Source: Nannochloropsis salina CCMP1776 (taxonomy: Eukaryota > Sar > Eustigmatophyceae > Eustigmatales > Monodopsidaceae). Taken from it: a stretch of 64,000 bases of DNA. The position numbers were made by a program, and so were the translations under genes. This document shows positions 20,917 to 31,242 of this stretch, one piece after another (positions within the stretch are counted from its first letter, which is position 1; each line of letters opens with the position of its first letter). The notes under the pieces are model-generated. The model saw only the letters and a program-made list of their open reading frames with translations. It searched no databases and was not told where the DNA came from. The stretch lies in assembly GCA_004565275.1 (NCBI GenBank), contig SDOX01000122.1, positions 756,642 to 820,641 on the forward strand. The letters are read 5' to 3'.

Positions 20917-23625
20917 ATGTCGGGTAAACGAACGAGAAGACCGGTTCAAAAACTAGGGGATTTTGAGGAAGTAGACAGCGTGTCCTCTCTGGCCGGTGTT
21001 GCTCCTGATGCAGGCTCCGTGGTCTCCCACGCTACCGGCAGCCGGGCCCACCAGCGACAACAGCATCAACGGGCCGGTCGCGCAAACAAGAAGCGCGACG
21101 ACAGGAGTGCCTTGGTGGAGGTGTGGATGTGCAAGAACGAGTCCGGGAACAAACCCTCTACGGCCATCAAGGAGGAATATGCTCAACAGCTCCGCATTCG
21201 CAAGGACGGGTTTTGGGACACGATGAAAGCCTACGCGCTCAAATCGAAGCTGGCATGCCTGCCTGACTTTGAGCAGATATGGCACCACATGAAAGACGAC
21301 AAATCCGACCTCCTCCAGGACCTTCGACTGCAAGGCGTTGACTTCTGGTGGGAGCAAGAGGAGGACGAGCAGGGGGTGGTTTTTTATAAGCCCAACACGC
21401 AGAACCTGAAGAACTTCAAGCCAGCCTCGGGCTTGCTCCATCACTTCTATCAGGTCTACATCCACGACTCTAGGAACTACGAAACTGTCCGGCACAATCC
21501 CAGGGCAACAGGCTCCCGTTTCCGCACGGATCCCGAGGAGCTGGACGACCTGGTTGCCAAGCTGAGCCCTTTCCGCGTCCTCCCTGAGCCCAAGGCCCTG
21601 CTCGTGCTGCCCAACTCGACCGCTCCCCTCCACCAAAGCCTGCGGGGCACGTATGCCCTGGGCAAGAAGGTGAACAATCACAACGTGTTCTTCAGGCCTG
21701 CCCGTCAGGTGGCGAAAGGAAAAGGGGCCGACTTTCGGAGCGTGATTTTGAACGGGGCGACAGTGGACGTGCCGGCGGGCAAGGAAGAAAACTACGCCCT
21801 TGTCGTGAACGCGCTGTCCGTGCTGTGCAAGGAGGAGCGAAAGGACGAGGGCGAGTCGGAGGTGTTCCAGGATGTTCCCTTCCGCATGCGGGTGCCCCCG
21901 GAGGGGGCGGAGGAGGCTCCGGGGCGCGAGGCGGGGGTGCTGACGACGACGATCGAGGACCTTGGGGAGAACATGTTCGACCTGACCGCCGACGTGGGCG
22001 TCATGGTCTATCCGGTGCGAGGCCTCCTGCCCATCCCCGAGATCATGCGCTTCATCGATTTCGGGGCGGTCTGGCAGGGTTGTTTCTCCCCCTTCCCGCG
22101 GACAGCCGCCTCGTTTCAGGAGTTTGTGGCGCAGTTCAGCGCCTTCCCCGAGACGTGTCTGAGCTTCTTTTTCTACGGCGGGGACAGTGCGGGGGGACGC
22201 ACCAGGGGTGAGGAGGCTGTCGGTGGACGCACGGACGTGCTGGCGGAAGACTATATCCGTTTCATGACCTGGTTCGCGAACTTCGACGACGGTCTGGGCC
22301 AGGCCTGCTGCAATGCCTGGGCGCTGTACAAGGCCTTGGAGGGCGTTCCCTTCTACCTCTCGAGCCAGAGCGAGGACCTGCGGGCCGTCCGTCAAGCGGG
22401 GATGTATGCCGTGCGGCTGTCGGACACGAAGCCGCAGTGCCTGACTGTGGAAGTCTGGCAGCAGGCGGAGGTAGAGTCAATGGAGGAGGAGGACGGCGTG
22501 GGCGCAGCGACATCAGGGGCGGTGGAAGGGACTGTTCTTTGCTTCAGAGTCCGGGTGACGTACAATCACCCTGCGGGCGGTGCAGCAAAGAAGGCGGCCG
22601 CCTTGAGCACTGTGGACGGGGTGGTATTGCCTCAAGTGCAGTTCTCCTTGGAGGACGCAGAGGGAAAGGTGTCAGTGACGAGCAGGAATCGGCTTGCTGG
22701 CCCCGTGCTGAAGAAGATCGAGCAACAGGCACGCTTGCCGGCTGGCATAGCACTGACGCCGCTCCTGTTCTCCGAGGACGCGCGGGAGCTTTACGGGCCA
22801 AGAAGCGGAGGGGAGGGTCTGGGGCGAGGAGTGAGTGGGAGCTCGACGGGCTCGACAGGGGCCGGTGGAAGAGGTCGGCGGAACAACATGGGCCCTCCGG
22901 CGGCCCCAATTCCAACAGAGGAATCGCGAACAGGGTCGAGGAAGAGGGGCAAAGCGGGCACTGCGGCAGCCGGCGGGGCAGAGTTGCAGTCCCAGACACA
23001 CAAGCGAAAGAGAGGAGGTGGTGAAGACAGATCCTTGCCCCCTCCGCTCTCGAAAATGGGTACGGCGGGGGCGTCGGCTTTCAATGACGAGACTTTTGAT
23101 ATCAACGGTGCCAAGCAGTTGGCCGCCGCGCAAATTAAGCGAGAGGTCAGCAACGTCTTACCTTCGGCGGAGGGAGAGGGGTCGAGGAGTATCGATATGC
23201 CACCCGCCATCTCCGCGGGTTTGACGGGAAGCAGCAGTGGCAGCAACGGCGCGCCTCTTAACATGTGGGGCCAGCACATCCCCATGCCTACTGTGGGCCG
23301 CGACCACTCGTTGGCGCCGCCGCCCATGATGTCGGGTAACTCGCTCACAGGCGGGGGCTCTGGCGTTGGAGGGGCGAGTGGAGGCCTGAGACAAGAATCG
23401 ATAGGGAAGGGTGACTCGTGGGGGTCGGTACTCAAAAATATTGATGATCTCTCTCCCCCTGGAGTCAATCGGGAGCATTCCCTGGCTCTGGGCCTCCCCA
23501 GCTTCTCACGGGACATGTCGATGGGTTCCCTGAGCGATTTCCCCCGTCTCTCTCGGGGCCCGTCGCAGTACGAAGAGAGCCTCGGGGGAGCGGGGGAGGA
23601 GGGGGGAGGGAAAAGCGGAAACTGA
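20917..23625 (+). CDS. Unrecognised 902-residue protein, probably nuclear
   Basis: A single long exon with GC-rich codon use. Residues about 60-500 look like a folded domain region: mixed charge, conserved-looking aromatic segments (VDFWWEQEEDEQ, GLLHHFYQVYIHDSRNYETV, FLPYVR-like strands absent), and few low-complexity tracts. Residues about 610-902 are Gly/Ser/Pro-rich and disordered, with two strong basic nuclear-signal candidates (SRKRGKAG and HKRKRGGGEDR) and repeated short NREHSLAL, RDHSLAPP and SRDMSMGS-like phosphosite-type segments. I cannot name a family. The mix of one folded region plus NLS and Ser-rich tail suggests a chromatin or transcription regulator, which is inference. A 480-codon open frame on the opposite strand is a shadow. 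Confidence 0.8.
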   Translation: MSGKRTRRPVQKLGDFEEVDSVSSLAGVAPDAGSVVSHATGSRAHQRQQHQRAGRANKKRDDRSALVEVWMCKNESGNKPSTAIKEEYAQQLRIRKDGFWDTMKAYALKSKLACLPDFEQIWHHMKDDKSDLLQDLRLQGVDFWWEQEEDEQGVVFYKPNTQNLKNFKPASGLLHHFYQVYIHDSRNYETVRHNPRATGSRFRTDPEELDDLVAKLSPFRVLPEPKALLVLPNSTAPLHQSLRGTYALGKKVNNHNVFFRPARQVAKGKGADFRSVILNGATVDVPAGKEENYALVVNALSVLCKEERKDEGESEVFQDVPFRMRVPPEGAEEAPGREAGVLTTTIEDLGENMFDLTADVGVMVYPVRGLLPIPEIMRFIDFGAVWQGCFSPFPRTAASFQEFVAQFSAFPETCLSFFFYGGDSAGGRTRGEEAVGGRTDVLAEDYIRFMTWFANFDDGLGQACCNAWALYKALEGVPFYLSSQSEDLRAVRQAGMYAVRLSDTKPQCLTVEVWQQAEVESMEEEDGVGAATSGAVEGTVLCFRVRVTYNHPAGGAAKKAAALSTVDGVVLPQVQFSLEDAEGKVSVTSRNRLAGPVLKKIEQQARLPAGIALTPLLFSEDARELYGPRSGGEGLGRGVSGSSTGSTGAGGRGRRNNMGPPAAPIPTEESRTGSRKRGKAGTAAAGGAELQSQTHKRKRGGGEDRSLPPPLSKMGTAGASAFNDETFDINGAKQLAAAQIKREVSNVLPSAEGEGSRSIDMPPAISAGLTGSSSGSNGAPLNMWGQHIPMPTVGRDHSLAPPPMMSGNSLTGGGSGVGGASGGLRQESIGKGDSWGSVLKNIDDLSPPGVNREHSLALGLPSFSRDMSMGSLSDFPRLSRGPSQYEESLGGAGEEGGGKSGN

Positions 23626-24057
23626 TGGCGTTGAAAGAAATGGGTTGGGAAGTACAGGTTGAAAATTGAATGCGTGATACGATTGGCAGATCTCACGATC
23701 GGCTATCGTGAGACCGAGCTGAGGGCATCGATGTCGAAAAGATTGGAGCAAGACCATTGAAGTATATCTTGAATGAGGTAGCGTTGGGTATTTCTGTGTA
23801 GATCTTCGCTCTTGCGAAAAAACTGTACTGTCGAATGACTATTTTTAGGTCTTGTCAGAAGAGTATCCCCACATTGTCTCGCGTGGATTTCAGCAGGGGA
23901 GCAAGCGGAGCGAGGCAACAAGCTTCCCACCATTGTTCTTGGGGCCTGCACTGAAGACAGCCCGAAAATGTATGTATATATCAAGCCAAAAACGATGAAA
24001 TCAACGACAAGAATGAGTTAAACAGGGAGTAACCAACATTACATTTTGAGAAGCAAC
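23626..24057. other. Intergenic between convergent genes
   Basis: Holds the 3' regions of the 902-residue gene and of DNA ligase IV. No gene seen. Confidence 0.6.
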
Positions 24058-27000
24058 TTATTTGTATCGACCTCGCTTCCTCCTACCTCGTTCAACTGAT
24101 TTTCCGGACGAAGTGTGGAGATCCACAGTGTGCTTGTGTGGAAGGGGGGCCAACAGCCTCCTCGAAGCCACGCATGCATCGACCCATTCACCTGACACCA
24201 CGCGCTTTTCCACTTGAGGAACCGTCAGCCGACGCAGCTGCTGTAGTCTCGTGGCTAGCAATGCGAACCGATTCGTGTCCCCCCTGTCCACTACCACATG
24301 CGTCACGCCCGCATGGAGGCTATCGCTCACTTCACCGCCATGGAGTCGGATGATTGCATCGTAGTGATCTAAATTGGTTACAGGCAAGGAACGTTTGCAA
24401 CTTCCGTCTTGCACTTCCAGGGCCTCCTTGACTGGGTCAGAATCTGTAGCTATCGGTCTTACGTCCTCGAAACGGTCAAGATAGACCGTGCATCCGCCAA
24501 ACACATCCAAGGGATGATTCTGGAAGATGCCGCGCACATCACATTCTCTGTCACTACGCACACGCTGAAGAAGCTGAGAGGATTTCAAGCCCAAGGGAAC
24601 TGCTCTGGTGTGTTGAAGCTTTATATGGCGGAAGCAGCGAGACAGTTCTTTCACGGAAGTGGTTTCTCCATAAGGGTCCCCAAACGCATCGACGACATCA
24701 CTGAATTTGTCGCGGGTTGCCTGGGTCATGTAAATGTACTCATCAAAGTAAGGGGGGCTGCAACGTGACTGGCGAATGCACCGCAGCAAAAAAGGCAATC
24801 CAACAATATCGAAATTGCCACTCTTGATCAGCAATTTTACCCGCAAACTCTTGCTGTCGGGTGCAAGGATAAAATCTGTTTTGCCCTGGCGTGGTGAGCA
24901 TGTAAGGGTCCCACCGTTGGCTACAACCATTTCTTCTACCTCATTTTTCGAGAGGCAGCGATGATCGTTCGCACTGCTCCTGGATACTGCAGCAAAGTCT
25001 TCAGCACGCTCATCTTGGCTCCCAAATTGATCAGCACGATCAGCACTGCCTGTCGAACCCTCATCTGAGGAAGACGGTGAAAGTGTGAAATTTCCTATGA
25101 CACAAAACTCTATCCCCTGTAACATGTTCCTCTCCACCGGTATTGTGTCCGATAAAATGGTTTTGTAACTGCCGACGACGCGAACGGGTGGTGCTTTTTG
25201 CCTGTTGCGTGCATCTGTGCTTACAGAATGACGGAATGACATTGATGGAGTCGACGGTGGGGATGGTAGTAGCGGTGCAGTTGGATATGTAACATACATG
25301 GATGAATGTGGACGTAATTTACGCGTCTCTGCCGTGGGTTTGCGCGTTGGAGACTCAAAGATTTCTTTCAGCTCGTTCTGTGTCAAACATTCTGACCATG
25401 CTTTATCGTGGCGCACTGCCTCGATGCGTGGAAATCTGAGAGTCAGACCGGAGGAGAAATCGCTGCTTTCGTTTATCTCGGCGCACTTGAGCTCAAGAAT
25501 CACCGATTCACTGGGCTCAATGACAAAATCAGGTATATTCCGCCGGGATGGTCTCCATGGTTTAAAGTAAGACGGTAAGCGGCGACCTCCTCGCCAAGGC
25601 TTGAATGGGAGTAACTTTTCCAGGTCATCCCATTCGGCATGAGTCAACCCGCCGCCTACACGTACGAGGGTAGCGAATTGCTTCGGGAGTATTCCGGTCC
25701 CTTTGTCCTTTGTAGCGAGAGAGGATGACGCTGAGGGCGGGACTTCGTTAGCAGAAGATTTACTCCTCGCCCACGGGTTCAATAATACGTCCTCATGGCA
25801 GTCACGTTCAGCCATCCCCTTTGATTCTCGGCTTCCATCCATGGTGTCTTCGCTGGAGGTTTTCTGGCTTCCTCTTGTCTGTGGCTCTGCCACGCCAACA
25901 AGCAAAGACGCAATGCGACCGCTGCGACGCTTACCTTCAGAATAATACGCACCAAGGACAATCACGTCCAGATTAGTTGTTTGATCACTGAATTCGGGTT
26001 TCATCTTTATCCAAAGCTGGAGCGCCCGGGCCTTCTCTCCCAAAATGTATGAACCGGTCAAATCTTTAACCATAAGACCCTCCTCCATATCTTTCAAGGC
26101 GCTTTCAAAAGCATCCATCAGGCGTTCCACGCGATCCTCAGCGTCTGTACTCTCAATCCGCCTATGCCTCACCAGCTCCAATTTTTTGGGCTCGGGCCTC
26201 ACGACGACTTCGAGCAAATTCCTACGCTTGCTAAGTGGTAGGAAGGTAAGCGGACCTGGTGGAACAACTTTTTTCGTTAAATCTCTGTTTGTTCCCGAAA
26301 TATCCGAACTATTGAGCTGGAGCATTTGTGAAGCGCGTGGATCGTCCAGGTAGACAATGTCAAAAACAATGTAGACAAGTGTACGCCTCCGGCTGTGATC
26401 GTCATCTGTGATTATGCTACGATTTTCCTTGAAGGACAAATACGTCTCCTGCTCATAATCCCAGCCTACAACCTCCCCGTCTAGGATACATTGCTCGACC
26501 TCAACACATCGGATTACGTGAGGTGTCAGCATCGGCCCGTATTTGTCCGTGTAGTCCGTAGCACTGCGGGAAAACCACTCTACCTGGCCTCCGTCCTTGT
26601 GACACAACATACGCTCGCCATCAATTTTCATCTCCACGGCGAAGGGGTGCCCATGCATGGCGGGTTCTACCTTGTAAAGCTGATGGTGGAGCATGGTGGC
26701 AAGCATGGGGGCAAAAGGTCGGTGCAGCTGGACGCCTAGGGCATCCCGATCGATTTGCCGGCTGCTGTCAGTCAAGGCACTGCATACGTACCGCAAATCG
26801 CATGTGGCGTTCCATAAACTCATGGCCTGGGCATGGTAAAAGCCCAAAATCTGCTCCTCACGTAAACCAATTTTCATATCTTGCAAGATAATCCTAGCCA
26901 GCCATTTCTGCTCTTTCGCCGATAGCCACAGCAAAATGCGATTAAGAACCGTTTGTCGGCTTTGATGTTCAGTAGCTCTGTGAAGTCCGTGGAGGTAAGC

Positions 27001-27656
27001 ACATCATTGGGCATGAGCGGGCAGAGTCCCATCAACACGAAGGAGGGACGAGGTGTGACGCCTGGCGATATTTTTCCCGCATGCTTCTCCCGACAAACTT
27101 ACCGAGTGAGTTGATCAAGGACTTCATTTAGTTCTCCAAGCGTAGCACGGGACGCCTGTTGCGTCACTCGGGTCGCGAGAACATCTTCAAGCACGTCCGG
27201 CCAGTCGAAGGTACAGGGACGCTTTGGGGGCGAGTCCAGTGCCCGAGGGGGAGGCGGCTGGCGGTAGCGGAGCAGCTTCTGCGCGTCTCTCGAGTGCCTT
27301 GGGTCCAGCCCCAGGATTTCCACGTACAGCTTGGCTAATCCCGCTTGCTTAATGCTGTAATTTTTCCTGGTTGTATCAATTTGAGGCAGCAACAGGCGAA
27401 AGAGAGGGTAAGGCGAACAGCCTTTGAGCGCGTGCACGAGGGGGCGAGGAAATAATATCTCGAGACGTCTGTGACGTTTCCCCACTTCGTGAGTGACACG
27501 CTCCAGACGATGACATAAGTCCGCGAACAAAAGTTGTGATGCCTTGCGTTCCCTTGTTTGGAATCGAAGCTCTTCCTCTTGCTCTACCGGGTTCCTGGTG
27601 GCCTTGACCAGGAGCTCTGAAACATCCTTTGGCTCAAAGTCTTTAACTTGTTCCAT
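24058..27656 (-). CDS. LIG4: DNA ligase IV
   Basis: Two exons (27656-27103 and 26977-24058), 1157 residues. LIG4 with XRCC4 seals double-strand breaks in non-homologous end joining. Order: DNA-binding domain (residues about 30-250, with SPYPLFRLLLPQ and KLYVEILGL), nucleotidyltransferase domain with the active-site motif EMKIDGERM (Lys about 302), motifs ILDGEVVGWD and EGLMVKDLTGSY, and the OB fold with LWIKMKPEFSD. Two BRCT repeats follow (about residues 815-930 and 1020-1140); between them lies the XRCC4-binding linker (GDPYGETTSVKEL region). At 1157 residues it is longer than animal LIG4 (about 911), mainly through Ser-rich insertions in the OB domain and before BRCT 1. Family call is firm. 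Confidence 0.93.
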
Positions 27657-28430
27657 GGCTGTGGACTTGGACTTGACGCATCACTCTCTGTGTGACAGCG
27701 GGCCTGTAAAATGAATGAGATTAACCACTGTACGTACGACTGAGTAGACGCCCATCTCACAAATGTTTGATGGTAATATTCCCAGAAGGCATGCGTTCGT
27801 TAGGTGAATAATATTTTACTTCGTATTCGCCGTATTGTAGCAAAGAAACGTAAAACGAAGTGTACCTACGCGACCGTCCTCTAGAGATTTAATGGCGTCT
27901 ATGTTTTACCCATTTGTGATATCAAAAACCTTAGTCCTCTCCCCTCTCTTCTCTCTTCGTTCAACCTTCTCCGCTCATGCATAAACAACCACACCCACGT
28001 ACCTATGCAAGCTCATACACCATGACCCGCGTACATCCGCGGACCGTGTGTACCTCAGAGACGTTAATGCGGACGAACCACGTTGTATGAGGACGAAGGT
28101 GGTGGCGGCAATCGGCTTGCCATAAAGCGGGATATTGGAATGGAACGTACATTGTTGGTTCGTACACCGCCCCCACCTAGACGGTCAGGGTTCAGGGGCG
28201 GAAGAAGTAATAAAAGCTGACGGCTTTAATTAAAAACTGTTTGTACTAATTAGTGCAAGCTGCATGAAAGTTCTAATTGTTACACTGTTCACCGTACACA
28301 TTGTGACGCTTTTTGGTACCCCCTCCCCAGACAATCGGAGGTCAACCTCCCTACTTCCGTGCTCAGCCTCCATTCTCCATCGTGGTACATGACGTACTTT
28401 CGTGTCTCTCATTTGTCTCCTCCGAACTCT
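27657..28430. other. Intergenic, no gene seen
   Basis: 774 bp between the LIG4 start and the CLK-type kinase stop. Contains the LIG4 promoter; pyrimidine-rich near 27930-27990. Nothing protein-like or RNA-like was recognised. Confidence 0.55.
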
Positions 28431-30686
28431 TTATCTTCCATCGAACGGGCCTGCAAAAAAAGGCATTTTTAACGCTTGTGTGGCCGTCAAGCGCTTCCGT
28501 GGATCGATCTCAAGCAAACCTTGCACTACCTCAACGATTCCGGAATCTTTGTCCTCCTGGAAGACCTCCGATAACCATGGCATCCGCCGAACATGTCGCT
28601 GACTCTCGGCATCCAAATCCTCCCTCCACCGGCTCCGGCCTTTCCCTTGGGGGCTCATGTCGAAGAATTTCGGTGCTACCTCCCTGGACTCTTCCAGCAT
28701 GTGCCGGGGGAACGGACCCAGGCATCGCTCCATCAAAGCCAGGTGCTCCGTGTTGTTGTGCGTGGCAAAAAGAACGTCGCCCTTGTACAGCTCGGCGATG
28801 ATGCACCCCACTGACCACAAATCCGACGGGTAGCTCCAGCCTATCTCCAAAATCACCTCCGGCGCCCGGTACTGGCGCGTATTGATGATGGTGCTCTTGC
28901 GCGCGTCATCATCAAATGTCGCCCCTCCGAAATCGATCACTTTGACCTTGGTGGAGGCCGGGACAAGGAAGGGGCGACCCCCCTTCTCCTGCGTGGCCTC
29001 GCCGGTCCCGCAGAGCAAGACGTTCTCTGGCTTCAGGTCCGTGTGGACCAAGCGCAGGCCCTCCAGGAACTCCAGGGCCTCAAGCAACTGCCGGGCGAAG
29101 TCCCGGACGTGGGGGAAGAGCGGGTAGGGCTGGTAGTCGTGGGCCTTCATGAAGTCGTAGAGGGAGGTGCCCAAGCGCTCGAAGACCAGGCAGCAGTGTT
29201 CCTGAGGGAGGGGGGGAGGGCGGGGGGGAGGAACCAGTGAGAGGGAAGGACTCGTGCCCGACAGCCTCCGCCCTTCCCGGCCCATCACCTGAAAGACAAA
29301 GTCCCGAAAGAGCTGGACGCAGTGGGAGAGCCCCCGCCCCCCCGCCTCGTTCACGGCGCCCAGGATGTCGGCCTCGACCAGCGCCGACTCGGTGTAGCGG
29401 GGGATGCTCCGGACCACCTTCACCGCCACCTCCCGGCCCCGCTTTCGGTCCAGGCACTGCACCACCCGCCCGAAGGTGCCCATACCCACGTCGCCCAGCA
29501 CCTCGTACCTGCCACGGATCATGTCCCCCTCCCGGCCCTCGTAGTGCCCCACCCTGTCGTCCCGCGAGCCGTCGCTCTCCCGCCCCTCCGACCCCGCCCT
29601 CGCCCCCTCGCTGCTCCCACTCCATCGCCGACCGTCCTCCCTCCCCGAGCTCCGTCCCCGCTGCTGCCTCCACCCTCCCCCTCGCCCCCCCCGCCCCTCC
29701 TGATACCCCTCGGCCTCCGACCTTGAGCCCCGGCGGCCAGGACGCGAGGACCCTCCCTCTCCACTCCCGTCCGTCCGTCCGGAGCCCCTCCCTCTCCCCC
29801 TCCCTCCCTCCCGCCCGTCGCCCCGACCTCCACCCCATTCCCGCCTTGTCCTCCCCTCGCTCCCCCTCCCATGCCAATACCGGCCCCCCTCCTCTCCCCA
29901 CCGCTCGCCTCGCTCTCGCCCCCGCCCCTGGCTTGAGCGAGAGCGCCCCCTCCTTCCCCCCTTCCTGGGCAGGCGGCTACGCGACCTATATTTCCGCCAC
30001 CGCTCTTGCCGCCACTCCCTGTCTCGCCACCGTCCCCGTCGCTCTCGCCTCTCTTTCCGCCCCCACGCTCCAGGACTTGGGCTTCGCCGGCATTGGCCCC
30101 CCCATCCCGTACCCCCCGCCTCTCTCGACCGGGCCCCCGCCCCCTCAGGGCCCTCACACGACCGCAGGTCTTCCCAGTTCCCCCCTCTTCTCAACCTTTG
30201 CCTTGCGTGTTTCCCACCCACGTTGTGGGTATTGTAAGAGGCCACTGATTTGTCGCCCTCACCCAGATGCGCGCCGTGTGCTTTCCCGTCTCTGCGGCCT
30301 CCCGAGGAAGCCCCTTCCCAGACCCCTTCCCTTCCCGATGCATACCTCTCCACATGAGGGTCCATCCTTTCTTTTCTGTGCCCGCGGGTCTCTCTCACAC
30401 TCTCACACTGAAAAACATTCTCTTCCGTTTGGTTCTCTCCACCCGTGCCCCCCCTGACAGGCCGATCATTCAAGTCCTCCTTTTCTGAGCACGAAGCGTT
30501 CTCCCCCCCGCCAATTACACCTTCTCTACCATGAAAGCTTTTAGTCTCGCACCACCTGGCCCCCTGGTCCGACACTGGATCCGGATTGTATCCGTTTTTG
30601 CTTCCATGGGCTGGAACACCACCACGATCGGCTTCCCTGCTGCACACGCGGCCGTGGCCATTGCGACCGCCGCCCCCACGATGCAT
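28431..30686 (-). CDS. LAMMER/CLK-type dual-specificity kinase
   Basis: Two exons (30686-29289 and 29201-28431) separated by an 87-bp intron, 722 residues. LAMMER kinases phosphorylate SR splicing factors in the nucleus. The kinase domain (about residues 390-720) shows GMGTFGRVVQC, VAVKVVR, HTDLKPENVLL, VIDFGGATF, STIINTRQYRAPEVIL and the family motif EHLALMERCLG. The first 390 residues are a Gly/Arg/Ser-rich tract with many RS-like dipeptides, as in CLKs that bind SR proteins. The intron keeps the frame and has no stop, so its retention would add 29 Pro/Ser-rich residues between strands of the N-lobe; I take it as spliced since family members lack it. The DNA of the RS tract is a long purine/pyrimidine-biased run. 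Confidence 0.9.
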   Translation of the reverse strand: MHRGGGGRNGHGRVCSREADRGGVPAHGSKNGYNPDPVSDQGARWCETKSFHGREGVIGGGENASCSEKEDLNDRPVRGGTGGENQTEENVFQCESVRETRGHRKERMDPHVERYASGREGVWEGASSGGRRDGKAHGAHLGEGDKSVASYNTHNVGGKHARQRLRRGGNWEDLRSCEGPEGAGARSREAGGTGWGGQCRRSPSPGAWGRKERRERRGRWRDREWRQERWRKYRSRSRLPRKGGRRGRSRSSQGRGRERGERWGEEGGRYWHGRGSEGRTRREWGGGRGDGREGGRGRGRGSGRTDGSGEGGSSRPGRRGSRSEAEGYQEGRGGRGGGWRQQRGRSSGREDGRRWSGSSEGARAGSEGRESDGSRDDRVGHYEGREGDMIRGRYEVLGDVGMGTFGRVVQCLDRKRGREVAVKVVRSIPRYTESALVEADILGAVNEAGGRGLSHCVQLFRDFVFQVMGREGRRLSGTSPSLSLVPPPRPPPLPQEHCCLVFERLGTSLYDFMKAHDYQPYPLFPHVRDFARQLLEALEFLEGLRLVHTDLKPENVLLCGTGEATQEKGGRPFLVPASTKVKVIDFGGATFDDDARKSTIINTRQYRAPEVILEIGWSYPSDLWSVGCIIAELYKGDVLFATHNNTEHLALMERCLGPFPRHMLEESREVAPKFFDMSPQGKGRSRWREDLDAESQRHVRRMPWLSEVFQEDKDSGIVEVVQGLLEIDPRKRLTATQALKMPFFAGPFDGR

Positions 30687-31242
30687 CACCGCCAGATGCC
30701 ACGCAGGCCGCAGGGCTGCTCGCTTTAGCGTGCAGCAGCTAAGGCTATGGATGTTGGTGGGAGAGGATTGGCAGGTTAGAGCGCGTCCTTTATTCCTAAT
30801 GGAGGAGGTCAGAGGTGGAACAGGAGGAGCGCGGGCTTCGGAATAAACGGATTTGTCAAGCCAACCCGCTTGCGTCCCCTACGATGTGCAATTGTAGTCG
30901 TCACAGGAGGCTTTCTGACCACGGATCGAGCTGAAAGTATCGGCGGATGCTCGACCCGAACAAATGCCCACCGGGCGCGACGCGTGCACAGAGAACAGAG
31001 AGCCCAAGGAGGACTCGCTCCTCCTCACCAAGGAGGCTAAAGTTACTCACCCATCCAGTCGGCTGGCTTCACGCCCTCACTGCTCTTTTGACTTCTTCAT
31101 TCACGCACATAGATAGATTGGTCCATTGTCACATTGTTGCACCTGACTGACGCTGGAGGGTCGTCCTTGATGCAAATATCGGCCTAGCACCTCGACGCAA
31201 TCGCCCCCTCACTCCGCCAGGCCCCGCGAGGGGGCTATCACC
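30687..31242. promoter_or_regulatory. Divergent promoter region, CLK kinase and CTR9
   Basis: 556 bp between two divergent start codons, so it must hold both promoters and both 5' UTRs. No specific motif was recognised. Confidence 0.5.

Noticed and set aside
20953-22395. 480-codon antisense frame over the 902-residue gene
   Set aside because: Composition of a GC3 shadow; no motif.
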